A DNA stretch of 64,000 bases from Polaribacter sp. Q13 (GCF_016858305.2 NZ_CP074436.1:392001-456000), one strand, 5' to 3'. Numbered from the stretch's first letter, positions 34,331 through 45,086 are shown. Program-made: numbers and translations. The notes: generated from the letters alone by a model not told the origin.

Positions 34331-36235
34331 ATGAAAAATACACTTATAAAGAGAATAGTTCCTCTATTAGGGCTTGTGTTTATATTTCAAGCCTGTTCTA
34401 GTGAACTAGATCAAGTAAATCCAAATGCCTTAACAACAAGTAGTTTTTGGAAAAATTCTGCAGATTTAGATGCAGGTTTAAATGCTACGTATGCAGCATT
34501 AAGAAATGAGGATATTCAAGGCATACTAACAGAACCTATGCGTACAGATATTGCTACACCTAGAAATTTTAGAAATAATACCACAGGAAACCCTATTTAC
34601 GATCAAACATTTGATTTAACAACCAATGAAGTGCAAGATAAATGGGATGCTTGTTTTAAAGGTATCTTTAGAGCAAATCAAGTTTTAGATGCTTATGCTA
34701 GATTAAAACCGACTTTTAATGGAGAAAAAAGTGTAGCTAATGGTGTTCTTTTAGAAGCGCAAGCAAGAGCTTTAAGAGGATATTTTTATTACGTATTACA
34801 TAGCTCTTATAATGAAGGTTCTTTACCATTATATAATACGGTACCTAAGGTATTTGATGATTTTCAGAAAACTTTTTCTACTTCAGAAGAAATTAAAGCT
34901 TTTTATAGAGAAGATTTAAAGTACGGAATGGAAAATTTACCAGGAACCTACAATTTATGGAGATCAGAAGTTGGTGCTGGAAATTTAGGACGTATTACTG
35001 GTGGAGCTTGTGAGGCACTTATAGCTAAAAGTTATATAAATGACAATGATTTTGTAAACGCAGAATTATATTTAAAAAATGTTATCGACAATTATGACTA
35101 CGCTTTGGTAGATGATTTAGAGAAGTGTTTAACAGGGATTCAGGAGTTTAATTCAGAATCTATATTTGAAGTAAACTACAGTTTAGCGAATCTTTTAGGT
35201 TCGGATGAACAAGATTTGTCTCAAAGAGTTACATCTCGTTTGCATAACTCTAATGATCACGTTATGTCATCATGGTTAAACTTAGCATTTAGAGCAGAAA
35301 GACCAGATCCTTCAGATCCTGCAAATTACGTAGATAGACCTCAATGGGACCCAGCTACAGGAAAGCAAGTAGTAGATGCAGACGATAACCCAGTTTTTGA
35401 TGAAAATGTACTAAGAAAATATAGTAAACGTATGGCAAGTACAATATCAATTGTAGATGAACCAGATTCACCTATGTATGGTGTTACTTCAGGAGAATTC
35501 GGTAATGATTCAGATGCAAGTCCACATTCTAAATCGAATACTTCTATTTGGAAAAAATTTACAAGTTGGAATGTTCCTAATGGAGGAAAGGGTGAACTAG
35601 AAGATACGGAATACAGAGGGAAATCTGAACTTAACATTCCTGTTATTCGTTTGGCAGAAATTTATTTATTGTATGCAGAATGTATGATTGAAAAAGGAAA
35701 TTTATCTGAAGCTTTATTGTATATCAATAAAATTAGAAAACGTTCTCATTTATATTTATTAGGAAATGAAGCAGAGTTTGCAGGGGAAGCTACTTATTTA
35801 AATGATATTGATTTAGATGACAGTAACGGTGAAGAAGCAGTAAATTTAGAAAACTTAATGGACCATTTACGTTTTGTAGAAAAGCCTTTAGAATTATGTT
35901 TAGAAGGGCAAAGAACTGTAGATCTAAGAAGATGGGGTGTTTGGAAAGAGCGTTTGGTTTACTTAGCACAATTTGAATATGATTCATGGAATTACAGAAA
36001 AAATCTTAATGGGAAACACAATCATAGATATAGAAGTTATATTTTGCCTACAGGTGAGGTGCCAACGTACACACTTATTAAGCCAGGGAAATTAATAAAT
36101 CAAGGTAATGGATTTTCTAAAGAACCAACATTGAGAGATTGTCTTTTAGCTTCTCAAAATTTCGTTGAAAGTCTAAATGCTTATTATCCTATTCCACAAG
36201 ATGAGAGAAATGCAAATTTAAATTGGAACAAATAA
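34331..36235 (+). CDS. susD: SusD/RagB-type surface glycan-binding lipoprotein
   Basis: I start at ATG 34331 and not 34289: from 34331 the protein opens with a compact lipoprotein signal (MKNTLIKRIVPLLG, lipobox QAC). The upstream start would add 14 Lys-rich residues with no homologous role. The body has SusD features: an N-terminal SSFWKNSADLDAGLNATYAAL, TPR-like helices, and a C-terminal half with RLAEIYLLYAECMIEKGNLSEALLYINKIRKRS and LEGQRTVDLRRWG. It caps the SusC barrel and presents glycan. The order susC-susD-binding lipoprotein is canonical. Confidence 0.93.
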   Translation: MKNTLIKRIVPLLGLVFIFQACSSELDQVNPNALTTSSFWKNSADLDAGLNATYAALRNEDIQGILTEPMRTDIATPRNFRNNTTGNPIYDQTFDLTTNEVQDKWDACFKGIFRANQVLDAYARLKPTFNGEKSVANGVLLEAQARALRGYFYYVLHSSYNEGSLPLYNTVPKVFDDFQKTFSTSEEIKAFYREDLKYGMENLPGTYNLWRSEVGAGNLGRITGGACEALIAKSYINDNDFVNAELYLKNVIDNYDYALVDDLEKCLTGIQEFNSESIFEVNYSLANLLGSDEQDLSQRVTSRLHNSNDHVMSSWLNLAFRAERPDPSDPANYVDRPQWDPATGKQVVDADDNPVFDENVLRKYSKRMASTISIVDEPDSPMYGVTSGEFGNDSDASPHSKSNTSIWKKFTSWNVPNGGKGELEDTEYRGKSELNIPVIRLAEIYLLYAECMIEKGNLSEALLYINKIRKRSHLYLLGNEAEFAGEATYLNDIDLDDSNGEEAVNLENLMDHLRFVEKPLELCLEGQRTVDLRRWGVWKERLVYLAQFEYDSWNYRKNLNGKHNHRYRSYILPTGEVPTYTLIKPGKLINQGNGFSKEPTLRDCLLASQNFVESLNAYYPIPQDERNANLNWNK

Positions 36236-36258
36236 TAAAAGAATAAAATTTATTAAAT

Positions 36259-38340
36259 ATGAAAATCATAAAAAATATATTATACGTATTGACGTTGCTA
36301 TTCTTCTTTATAGGATGTAATAGTCAGGATTATGAATCTCCTGGAGAAGAAGTTTCAGATCTATATATCTTAACATCCGCAGGAGTAAATACAACCAATA
36401 TGCGAGCTGAGGTAAATAAATTCTTTTCCTTTTTAGATATCTCTCAGGGTACTTTAGATCGTAAGTGGACTATTCCTGAAGGAGCTTTTTTCTTGCAAGG
36501 ACCAATTCCTAATAATTTACCAAACCACGATGAGTACATTATAAATGCTGGAGACACTGTTTCTACGGATCAAACAGTACATGTAATGTTTAAAAAAGGA
36601 GATTCTCTAACGGAGGTAAAGTACTATGGTGTGTTTAAAGATTCTACTGAGTTTGAATTTTATATAGATTACGCAGATGGGCTTCCTGTTCCGGACACAA
36701 TTAGAACAGAGAGAATGGATGGTAAATGGGTTGCAGAATATACTTATTTAATAGATGTATATGATACTGTTGTAGCTAAACCAGAATTAAGATATTTAGA
36801 TGAAACTATTTTAGATCATCTAAATACAGCTACTATGACTGTTCAGTATGGTGATAAAATTATTTTAGAAGACCTTAGTGCGCTTTCATTAGATAATAAT
36901 GCGCGTCCAGAAGCAACTAAATGGAGATTACATACTCTAGAAGAGAATGAAGAAGACCGTACGTATTCTAATACGATTAATTTTGATAGAGAAGGTGATT
37001 TTACACAAAGAGTAGTTGATACTTTAACATTTACAAAACTTGGCGAATACCAGTTAGAATTACAATCTACTAGAACTAGAGATGATGATTTAGGTGCAAG
37101 CTCAGATACGTATGATATTCCTACAATATTTACGGTAGTTTCTTTAGCAGAAGATTTAATGTTAATTGACGGGGAAGATATTGTTGAGACAGATGATAAT
37201 CGTATTATGATACCAATTAGTTCTCGTTTAGCAGCTATTGATGAAGATCTTTCAGCAGACTTTACTGTTAAGGTAGATGGAACTGTGATTCCTGTTGAAT
37301 CTGTGTCTATAACCAATGCGTCTCTTAATGGTAACCCAATAGGTAGAATTGTACTTAGTTTAACAACAGATTTGGTACCAGCAGATGCAAGTAAAACTGT
37401 TACAGTATCCTATACTGGAACAACTTTAATGTCTTTAGATGAACGTGTGCTACAAACTTTTACTGATGAACCAATTGAGGTTTATGTACCTTCTCCTGTT
37501 CAGCAAAAACAAAATGTTACAAAAGATTTTGATACTGATGAATTATTAGTTTTGTTTAGTCAGAATATGAGTGAGGATAGTATAGATCAAGTTGCTGATA
37601 TTTCTAAAGGATTTACAGTTACGGTAACCAGTAAATTAGGAGCAGGAGTAGATATTCCTGTTAATATTACCTCTATATCTGTAGATTCTAATAATTCTAA
37701 AATATTGAGATTTAAATTAGATGTTGAATTATATAGAGATGATCTTATTACAATTTCTAGTGATGGAACAAGTGATCTAACTTCTGCTGGAGGTGGATTA
37801 ATAGACGCATTTGGGGCTGTAACAGTTGATTATGATGATAATAACATTCTTGGAGATATTGGGATGTATGAAACAGATTTTGGTGTTGACTGGATAAGAC
37901 TTAGTACTATAGCAGATGCGAATGCAGAAACAGTAACTCCTTCACTTAGCTCTGCAACAGGTAAAGCAATGCATTTGCAAGTGTTTAACAATAATAATGC
38001 AATGATTGAGTCTGTAAATGAATATTCATTAACATCTAATACGGAGTATAGAATTAAGTTTAAGAAATATATTACGGATGATGCTGCTATTACATCTACT
38101 AAAACAGGTAATAGTCTCGTTAGAATACAATCTGGAGGTTCTAAAGAAAATTTTGCGTTCAATAGAGATATAACGGATCCATCAAATCTTAATACTTGGT
38201 TTGATGAAGAGGTTGTATTTAATACAGGAACCAATGCAATTTATAATAATTTTAAAATAAGACAATTAGCTGCATGGGACAATTGGTCAGATATCTATCT
38301 AGATAATTTAGTTATTCAACTAGTAGACGAAAGACCATAA
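36259..38340 (+). CDS. Surface glycan-binding lipoprotein (SusE/F-position) with C-terminal carbohydrate-binding-like domain
   Basis: A lipobox IGC (Cys20) and position directly after susD mark it as the third component of the import complex. The N-terminal 290 residues look like PKD/Ig-type sandwiches (WTIPEGAFFLQGPIP, VHVMFKKGD). The middle contains repeated Ig-like domains. The last 170 residues (from IGMYETDFGVDWIR) resemble a CBM4/9-type jelly roll with the pattern SLTSNTEYRIKFKK. It has no catalytic signature. It would hold polysaccharide on the cell surface. A strong terminator follows at 38372, ending the three-gene unit. The family is not recognised by name. Confidence 0.75.
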   Translation: MKIIKNILYVLTLLFFFIGCNSQDYESPGEEVSDLYILTSAGVNTTNMRAEVNKFFSFLDISQGTLDRKWTIPEGAFFLQGPIPNNLPNHDEYIINAGDTVSTDQTVHVMFKKGDSLTEVKYYGVFKDSTEFEFYIDYADGLPVPDTIRTERMDGKWVAEYTYLIDVYDTVVAKPELRYLDETILDHLNTATMTVQYGDKIILEDLSALSLDNNARPEATKWRLHTLEENEEDRTYSNTINFDREGDFTQRVVDTLTFTKLGEYQLELQSTRTRDDDLGASSDTYDIPTIFTVVSLAEDLMLIDGEDIVETDDNRIMIPISSRLAAIDEDLSADFTVKVDGTVIPVESVSITNASLNGNPIGRIVLSLTTDLVPADASKTVTVSYTGTTLMSLDERVLQTFTDEPIEVYVPSPVQQKQNVTKDFDTDELLVLFSQNMSEDSIDQVADISKGFTVTVTSKLGAGVDIPVNITSISVDSNNSKILRFKLDVELYRDDLITISSDGTSDLTSAGGGLIDAFGAVTVDYDDNNILGDIGMYETDFGVDWIRLSTIADANAETVTPSLSSATGKAMHLQVFNNNNAMIESVNEYSLTSNTEYRIKFKKYITDDAAITSTKTGNSLVRIQSGGSKENFAFNRDITDPSNLNTWFDEEVVFNTGTNAIYNNFKIRQLAAWDNWSDIYLDNLVIQLVDERP

Positions 38341-38371
38341 ATATTTAAAATAATTTAGATTATTTAGGCTT

Positions 38372-38407
38372 AAAACCTCCATTTGATTTTCAAATGGAGG
38401 TTTTTTA
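38372..38407 (+). terminator. Rho-independent terminator after the SusCD unit
   Basis: AAAACCTCCATTTG (38372-38385) and CAAATGGAGGTTTT (38391-38404) form a perfect 14-bp stem with a 5-base loop and a T run. It lies 31 bp after the preceding stop. Confidence 0.93.
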
Positions 38408-38478
38408 CATATTAGTAGCATTAATCTTTACTATGAGGATAAAATAAGAAAAGATAAAATCGTTTCTATAATCAAAAG

Positions 38479-38533
38479 TGTCGTTATAAAGAACATTTGT
38501 TATAAGGATATCTAAACAGTAATTATAAATTTG
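38479..38533 (+). promoter_or_regulatory. Candidate regulated promoter of the GH2 unit (site S2)
   Basis: GAACATTTG (38491-38499) lies exactly 35 bp upstream of TAAATTTG (38526-38533), a perfect -7 box. An inverted partial half-site TGTC is at 38479-38482. The ATG at 38568 is 42 bp after the start of the -7 box. This is the best -7 match among the four sites with this layout. Confidence 0.55.
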
Positions 38534-38567
38534 AATTTCAAGCTAATTAACTTTATAAAAAGTATAT

Positions 38568-41036
38568 ATGAACAAGATTTTAATTTCAACAACAAATAAA
38601 TTATTTTTAGGACTCTTCTTTATCATCAGTTTTATTTCTTGTTCAGAAACAAATACAAAGCCAGAGCACATTAATTTTAATGAAGGTTGGAAATTTATTC
38701 AAGAAGATGTACAAGCAGCAATAAATCCCGATTTTAATGATACCACTTGGGAAACCGTAAAAGTACCTCATGACTGGAGTATTAAAGGTCCTTTTTCTAA
38801 AGACAACCCGTCTTTTTCTAGAGGAGGTTGGTTGCCAACGGGTAAAAGTACCTATAGAAAAACGTTTGATGTAACTGCAAATAAAAAAGATAGTAAAGTT
38901 TTTGTTTATTTTGATGGAGCTTACAGAAATTCTGTAGTTTATATTAATGGAAACAAAGTAGGATACAGACCAATGGGATATATTGGTTTTGAATATGACT
39001 TAACTAAGTATATTAATTTTGATAAAAAAAACGTATTAACAGTTACTTTAGATAATTCTGCACAACCAGGTTCTAGATGGTATACAGGAACAGGTATTTA
39101 TAGAGATGTAACTTTAAAAATTAAACAAAAAACATTTATACCAAATTGGAGTTTGTATGTAACAACTCCTAGTATTTCTAAAGAAAATGCAACTGTAAAT
39201 GCTGTTTTTACAGTTGAAACAGAATATACAAAAGGACAAGAAGTTGTTGCTAAAACAAGTGTTTTAAAAGACGGAATTGTGGTAGCTTTTTCCGAAGAAA
39301 ATATAAAATTAGAAGGAAATTCATCCAAAGAAATTAAAGTTGATTTAGATATTGAGAATCCTAAATTATGGTCTCCAGAAACTCCTGATTTATACACAGT
39401 ACAAGTTGATATTTTCAAAAACGGAACTTTAATAGGACAAGAAAATACTAAAACAGGAATTAGAGATTTAGGTTATGATAAAGACAAAGGCTTTTCTATC
39501 AACGGAAAACAAATAAAATTAAAAGGAGTTTGTTTGCATCATGCAGGTGGTCCTTTAGGTTCTGCTATTTATAGAAGAACAATAGAACGTCAGTTAGAGG
39601 TTTTAAGAGAAATGGGGTGTAATGCCGTAAGAACATCACACAATCCTTTTTCTACAGAATTTTTAGATATCTGTGATGAAATGGGCTTTTTAGTCATGAA
39701 TGAAGTTTTTGATGAATGGGAAATTGTAAAAGAACCTGCCACGGTTCAAGATGGAAAAAAAGTACGTATTCCTGTAAAATATTATGCTGATAAATTTAAA
39801 GAATGGGCAGATAAAGATTTAACAGATTTTGTTTTAAGAGACAGGAATCATCCATCTGTAGTTATGTGGAGTATTGGTAATGAAATTGATCAAATGAAAA
39901 CGGATGAAGGAGTGCCAATTGCAAATCGTTTAATTGACATTATTCATAAATTAGATGACAGACCTGTAACAAACGGATTAATTGGGTATGGTTGGGATGC
40001 TTGGCCTAGTGAAGCAGCCGCAAAAACGAGTGATATTCGTGGGTACAATTACATCAAAGAAAATGGATTAGATAGAGAAAACGAAATTGCGCCAAATGCA
40101 ATGGGCGTGGTTACAGAATGTGCCTCTGCGCAATCTTATTATCCAAGAAGTACGTATTTATATGGTGATGAAAAAAAGGCTTTTTGGGATAAATTAAATT
40201 ACAAATCTAAAGAATCTTACGATTGGGTTGAAACTAGAGAACTTATTGGTTTTAGAGGTGTACAAGCTTGGAAAGATATCAAGAATAGAGACAACATTAT
40301 GGGACAATTTATTTGGACTGGTTGGGATTATTTAGGGGAAGTAATTCCTTTTGGATGGCCTGCACGCTCATCATCGTTTGCTCCAATTGACTTGTGTGGT
40401 TTTCCTAAAGATGGATATTATTTTTATCAATCTCAATGGACAGATAAACCAATGGTGCATATTTTTCCGCATTGGAATTTAGAAGGTATGGAAGGTAAAA
40501 AAGTTACAGTGTATGCCTACACGAATGGAGATACTGTAGAATTATTTCAAGACGGAAAATCTTTAGGAAAGAAAACCAACAATTTAAAGGATGTAGAATA
40601 TCAATCTTGGGATGTTATATATAAACCAGGAGCTTTAAAAGCAATCTCTTATAAAAACGGAAAAGAAATTGCAACTAAAGAAGTAAAAACGGCTGGTAAA
40701 GCGGCAAAAATTGAAATTTTTGTAAGAAGAACAAACTTAAAAGCGAATGATAAAGATTTGGCCTATATAGAATGTACTATTCTAGATAAAGATGGAAATG
40801 TGGTGCCAAAAGCAGACAATTTAATTCAATTTTCTATTGATGGAGAAGCTACGTTAATTGGTGTTGGAAATGGAGATAATTTTAGTCACGATTCTTTTCA
40901 AGCAAAAGAACGAAAGGCATTTAATAGTAAATGTTTGGCTATTATTAAAACTACAAAAACAGCAGGAAATATTCAGTTTACAGCTTCTTCCGAAGGTTTA
41001 GAATCTGCGGTTGTATCATTTAACTCAGAAAAATAA
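38568..41036 (+). CDS. GH2 beta-galactosidase-like lipoprotein
   Basis: The lipobox ISC is near residue 25. The GH2 order is complete: jelly roll (VPHDWSIKGPF, DGAYRNSVVYINGNKVG), Ig-like domain, TIM barrel with the acid/base Glu439 in SIGNEID and a nucleophile Glu517 in VTECAS, then C-terminal DUF4982-like and Ig-like domains. At 822 residues the length is usual for Bacteroidota GH2 exo-enzymes. RTSHNPFSTEFLDICDEMGFLVMNEVFDEWE is typical of the beta-galactosidase branch. It follows its own promoter-like site. In agaran loci such enzymes remove beta-1,4- or beta-1,3-galactose from the non-reducing end. The linkage is inferred. Confidence 0.88.
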   Translation: MNKILISTTNKLFLGLFFIISFISCSETNTKPEHINFNEGWKFIQEDVQAAINPDFNDTTWETVKVPHDWSIKGPFSKDNPSFSRGGWLPTGKSTYRKTFDVTANKKDSKVFVYFDGAYRNSVVYINGNKVGYRPMGYIGFEYDLTKYINFDKKNVLTVTLDNSAQPGSRWYTGTGIYRDVTLKIKQKTFIPNWSLYVTTPSISKENATVNAVFTVETEYTKGQEVVAKTSVLKDGIVVAFSEENIKLEGNSSKEIKVDLDIENPKLWSPETPDLYTVQVDIFKNGTLIGQENTKTGIRDLGYDKDKGFSINGKQIKLKGVCLHHAGGPLGSAIYRRTIERQLEVLREMGCNAVRTSHNPFSTEFLDICDEMGFLVMNEVFDEWEIVKEPATVQDGKKVRIPVKYYADKFKEWADKDLTDFVLRDRNHPSVVMWSIGNEIDQMKTDEGVPIANRLIDIIHKLDDRPVTNGLIGYGWDAWPSEAAAKTSDIRGYNYIKENGLDRENEIAPNAMGVVTECASAQSYYPRSTYLYGDEKKAFWDKLNYKSKESYDWVETRELIGFRGVQAWKDIKNRDNIMGQFIWTGWDYLGEVIPFGWPARSSSFAPIDLCGFPKDGYYFYQSQWTDKPMVHIFPHWNLEGMEGKKVTVYAYTNGDTVELFQDGKSLGKKTNNLKDVEYQSWDVIYKPGALKAISYKNGKEIATKEVKTAGKAAKIEIFVRRTNLKANDKDLAYIECTILDKDGNVVPKADNLIQFSIDGEATLIGVGNGDNFSHDSFQAKERKAFNSKCLAIIKTTKTAGNIQFTASSEGLESAVVSFNSEK

Positions 41037-41092
41037 TTTAGTAATTATACACTGTAATAAGTCAAATTCATATCACTAAAAATACTTGTTTA

Positions 41093-43927
41093 ATGAAAGC
41101 TATTTTAAAATTTACGTTTGTTTTGTTTTTATCAAATTCTGTTTTCGGACAATTGGATACGGAATATTTTAAAAAACTTCAAACAGAAAAAGTAATTTCT
41201 TCAGATAAGTTAGATTGGAAACAAGTTGGTCCAGGAATGGCTGGTTATTGTGAAGAGTTTTGGTGTCATCCTACGGATGTAAATGTCATGTTTATGTCGC
41301 CAGATATGTACAATAGTTACGGTTCTTGGGATAATGGTAAATCTTGGCAAACCATTAAAGATTATGATGGCAATGGTAAAGCAATGCGAAGAATTCAGTC
41401 TATTGTTTTTTCGCATCAAGACGCTGATTTTGGGTATGCTATTGATGTAAGAGGCGAGCTTTTTAACACAACAGACAGGGGTAGAACTTGGACTTTTGTA
41501 AGAGATATGGGAGGGAAACATGCAGAACTTGCTGTAGATCCTTCAAACGATAATAACTGGTATATTGGTGGAGGAGATTTTTGGAATGTAAAAGCAAACC
41601 ACAGAAAGCAAAGTGATTTATTAGGCTATGTTTATAAATATTCGGATTATGGTCAGGTATTTAGAAGTACCAATAGAGGGGTTTCTTGGCAAAAGAAAAA
41701 AAATGATTTACCAGCTACGTTAGATATTGGAAGAATTATTGTGGATCCTAAGAATTCGGACAATATAATTATGGCAACAAATGCTGGTGTGTATAGAAGT
41801 GCCAATAAAGGAGATAATTGGAGTATCAGTGGAGCTGGTTTGCCTAATAATCTACCTCGTGATATGACTTCTTTTTACGATAAAACGACCGGAGAATATA
41901 TTTTGTATTTGATTGAACAAACTTTTTTTGAAGGCAACGGTACTACTACAAATGCCAAAGGTGGAATTTTTAAAAGTATAGATGGAGGTCAAAATTGGAC
42001 AAGTATTACAGGTGATTTTAGTTTTGATTTAAGTCAAATAAATAGTTATCAAGCGCAACAAAAATATTGGAAAACTATTGGATATTGGTTTGGTAAAAGT
42101 ACAAGCGATATTAAAAGCATGTATCCAGATTATCCAACAAATACATTGCCTGTTTTAAACAGGTTGGTGGTAAATCCTTTAAATAAAGATGAAATTTATA
42201 TTTCTCATAATGTAAAACATGATTACTCTTTTTTACCAGGTGATGTTTGGAAAACAACAAATGGAGGTCAAAATTGGAGTACGACAACAAAAACGGGAAG
42301 CTATTGGAATAGTAATAAAGACGCAACCTATTGGGCATCAAAAAATACAACTACAGGTCAAAATACAACATTTGCACATTTGCATGACGAAAAGACGGAG
42401 AATGAAGAAACGTTTGGAAATCGATTTTTAGAAATAAATGCAAATGGAGAAGTCTTTATTTGTTTAGATCAACAAACCATGAGATCTAACAATAATGGTA
42501 CTTCTTGGCATCAAGTTGATGATTATGAAACCGAAATAGGAAGTAAACATTGGGTTGCAAGAGGCGATAGTAATTTACCAGGACGTTTTATGTTATTGGA
42601 AACGGGTATAGAAGATAGATATCTTTTTTGTAGTGGAGAACATGGTTTGTGGCAAACAGCAAGTTTAGGCACTTATGAAGATGATAAAGCCTATGCTGTA
42701 GAGCAAATTGAAGGTCAGAATAACGATAAAGGAGCACATTCTATTGCTTCTGTAGCAGTTCATCCAAATAACCCGAATATCATATATACACTTCAGTTTA
42801 GACAAAATCATAGAGGGTATTTTAGAAAATCTATAGATGCTGGTAAAACTTGGGAGAACGAATCTTTTCCATTGGCTTATGGTGGTAATTTATCTAGTGA
42901 TAATATATTTCAATATTCGTTAACTATAGATCCAAACGATCCTGCAAATATTTATTTTTGTGTGATGTCTAAACCAATTGCAGAAGTATCTAGCAAGTTA
43001 CTTCCCGCAGATTTTACAACGCTTGGTGTTATAAAAAGTGCTGATGAAGGAAAAACCTGGTCTACGATGAATAATGGTTTTCCAGAAGGATTTAGTGTTA
43101 GAAGATTAAAAATGGACCCAGCCAATTCGTCGGTACTTTATGCGGCTTTAAATGAAGGCCCAACAGGAACTAAAGGAGGTTTGTATAAATCTACAGATAA
43201 AGCAAGTAACTGGACTAAAGTTTCAATTCCTACAGAAATAAAATCGGTAAATAACGTTTTTATCGATAGAAATACAAACCATATTTTTATTTCTTGCGGA
43301 AGATCTGAAGGAACATTTTCCGAAGGTGGAGTTTGGAGAAGTAAAGATACGGGTACAACTTGGGAGAAAATATTTGACATGCCGTATGTTTGGCAAACGG
43401 AAGTTTCTCTAATAAATTCAAACTTAATTACGGTTAATGTACCTCTTCAACACGAAAACAAAGGAGCAACAACCTACAACCCTGGGGCATATTTATCTAG
43501 AGATGGTGGTTTAACTTGGCTTAAAATAAATAAAAATTTAGGGCAACCAGATACCATAACAGATTTAAAACCAGATCCTAATGATGAAAATGTCTTTTGG
43601 TGTGCTTTAAAAGGAAGTGGTTGGACTAGAGGTGTTTATGATGATTCAGATTCTTCATTAAAAGTAGGAGATATAAACATATTAAATAATCAGAAGAGTT
43701 ATCCAAACCCGTTTACAGACAGTATTAATTTAGTTTTTAATGATAAGAACAGTGAAACCGTTACAATCAAATTACATACTATTTTAGGTGGATTGGTGTT
43801 TTCTAAAACGGAATCTGTTCAGGATAATGAAGTAACTTTAAATACAACTAATCTTGCTAAAGGCATGTATATTTTGTCTGTTAAATCATCAACAAAATCA
43901 GAAAACATAAAGGTTTTAAAGAAGTAG
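41093..43927 (+). CDS. Secreted Asp-box (VPS10/sialidase-like) beta-propeller protein with T9SS sorting domain
   Basis: A signal peptide (SNSVFGQ) precedes about twelve Asp-box repeats of the S-x-D-x-G-x-T-W type (SIDGGQNWTS, STNRGVSWQK, SADEGKTWST, SRDGGLTWLK), spread over residues 70-830. This is as in VPS10 domains, sialidases or GH74 double propellers. The last 75 residues are a type IX secretion sorting domain (SYPNPFTDSINLVF to GMYILSVK and a Lys-rich end), so it is exported across the outer membrane. No catalytic residues can be picked with confidence. It may be a glycan-binding protein or a novel glycosidase. The gene lies 56 bp after GH2. Confidence 0.75.
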   Translation: MKAILKFTFVLFLSNSVFGQLDTEYFKKLQTEKVISSDKLDWKQVGPGMAGYCEEFWCHPTDVNVMFMSPDMYNSYGSWDNGKSWQTIKDYDGNGKAMRRIQSIVFSHQDADFGYAIDVRGELFNTTDRGRTWTFVRDMGGKHAELAVDPSNDNNWYIGGGDFWNVKANHRKQSDLLGYVYKYSDYGQVFRSTNRGVSWQKKKNDLPATLDIGRIIVDPKNSDNIIMATNAGVYRSANKGDNWSISGAGLPNNLPRDMTSFYDKTTGEYILYLIEQTFFEGNGTTTNAKGGIFKSIDGGQNWTSITGDFSFDLSQINSYQAQQKYWKTIGYWFGKSTSDIKSMYPDYPTNTLPVLNRLVVNPLNKDEIYISHNVKHDYSFLPGDVWKTTNGGQNWSTTTKTGSYWNSNKDATYWASKNTTTGQNTTFAHLHDEKTENEETFGNRFLEINANGEVFICLDQQTMRSNNNGTSWHQVDDYETEIGSKHWVARGDSNLPGRFMLLETGIEDRYLFCSGEHGLWQTASLGTYEDDKAYAVEQIEGQNNDKGAHSIASVAVHPNNPNIIYTLQFRQNHRGYFRKSIDAGKTWENESFPLAYGGNLSSDNIFQYSLTIDPNDPANIYFCVMSKPIAEVSSKLLPADFTTLGVIKSADEGKTWSTMNNGFPEGFSVRRLKMDPANSSVLYAALNEGPTGTKGGLYKSTDKASNWTKVSIPTEIKSVNNVFIDRNTNHIFISCGRSEGTFSEGGVWRSKDTGTTWEKIFDMPYVWQTEVSLINSNLITVNVPLQHENKGATTYNPGAYLSRDGGLTWLKINKNLGQPDTITDLKPDPNDENVFWCALKGSGWTRGVYDDSDSSLKVGDINILNNQKSYPNPFTDSINLVFNDKNSETVTIKLHTILGGLVFSKTESVQDNEVTLNTTNLAKGMYILSVKSSTKSENIKVLKK

Positions 43928-43991
43928 ATCTTTCATCCTATAGCTAGAAACAAATTAGTAATTTGGGGTATCAATTTAAAAATAGTTTTTT

Positions 43992-45086
43992 ATGCAATCG
44001 TCAATAAAATATGTATTCATTTTATTTTTAGTAATCTCTTGTAAGTCAATTAAATTACTTGAAGTCTCGAAAATAAATTATAATGATAAATCCATTGTTT
44101 TTGAAGGTAGAATAGGAGAGAATCCGAAAGAAAAAGCGAAAGAAATTTATTGGTCTGGTTCCTCCATTAAGTTGAACTTTAAAGGAACAGCTCTTAAAGT
44201 AGTTTTAAATGATGAAAATGGAGTCAATTACTTTAACGTTATTTTAGACGGAAAACCTATTGATGTATTAAAACTAAAGAAAGGATTATCAACCTATACT
44301 TTAGCAGAAAATTTAGAAAACAAAGCACATAGTATAGAACTGACAAAGCGTAACGAATGGACTTATGGTACAACGTGGTTTTATGGTTTTGAACTTAACG
44401 GAACTGTTTTAGCGCCAGACAATCCAAAGAAATTATTTATAGAATTCTATGGAGATTCTATTACTGTGGGGCATGGAAATGAAGATTATGATTCTGGACA
44501 AGATAGAAATGATGGAAATGTAACAAACAATTACAATTCTTATGCAGCAATTACGGCGCGTAATTTAAATGCATCGTATGCTTGTATTGCTAGAAGTGGA
44601 ATTGGAGTTACCGTTAGTTGGTTTAATATGATTATGCCAGAAATGTATGATCGATTGAACCCTAATGACTCAGAAAGCAAATGGGATTTCTCAAAAAAGC
44701 AACCAGATATTGTTGTTGTAAATTTATTTCAAAATGATAGTTGGATTTTAAATAGACCAAAGCATGAAGAATTTAAAAGACGTTTTGGCAACAAAAAACC
44801 AACAGAAAAAGAAATTATAGCAGCGTATTCAAACTTTATAAAAAGTATTAGAACTCATTATGCCAATGCTTCTATCGTTTGTTTATTGGGTGATATGGAT
44901 ATTACAAAAGAAAATTCTCCTTGGCCAAATTATGTTACTAAAGCGGTGAATGATTTAGGTGATAAAAAGGTTTATACTTGTTTTGTACCCTATAAACAGA
45001 CTAAAAAACACCCAAGAGTTAAAGATCATAATGTAATGGCGAATCAATTAATAACCTTTATAAAAAGCAGTATATTAGTTAAGTAG
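43992..45086 (+). CDS. CE2-like SGNH carbohydrate esterase
   Basis: The protein has two parts: an N-terminal jelly roll (about 25-140; IYWSGSSIKLNFKGTALKVVL) and a SGNH hydrolase domain with the nucleophile Ser156 in YGDSITVGHG and a catalytic Asp345-His346 pair in VKDHN. This arrangement is that of CE2 acetylesterases. A lipobox-like ISC (Cys17) suggests a lipoprotein. Agarans are not usually acetylated, so the ester removed could be on another sugar or a different group. The gene lies between the Asp-box propeller and the beta-helix protein and is probably co-transcribed with them. Confidence 0.8.
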   Translation: MQSSIKYVFILFLVISCKSIKLLEVSKINYNDKSIVFEGRIGENPKEKAKEIYWSGSSIKLNFKGTALKVVLNDENGVNYFNVILDGKPIDVLKLKKGLSTYTLAENLENKAHSIELTKRNEWTYGTTWFYGFELNGTVLAPDNPKKLFIEFYGDSITVGHGNEDYDSGQDRNDGNVTNNYNSYAAITARNLNASYACIARSGIGVTVSWFNMIMPEMYDRLNPNDSESKWDFSKKQPDIVVVNLFQNDSWILNRPKHEEFKRRFGNKKPTEKEIIAAYSNFIKSIRTHYANASIVCLLGDMDITKENSPWPNYVTKAVNDLGDKKVYTCFVPYKQTKKHPRVKDHNVMANQLITFIKSSILVK

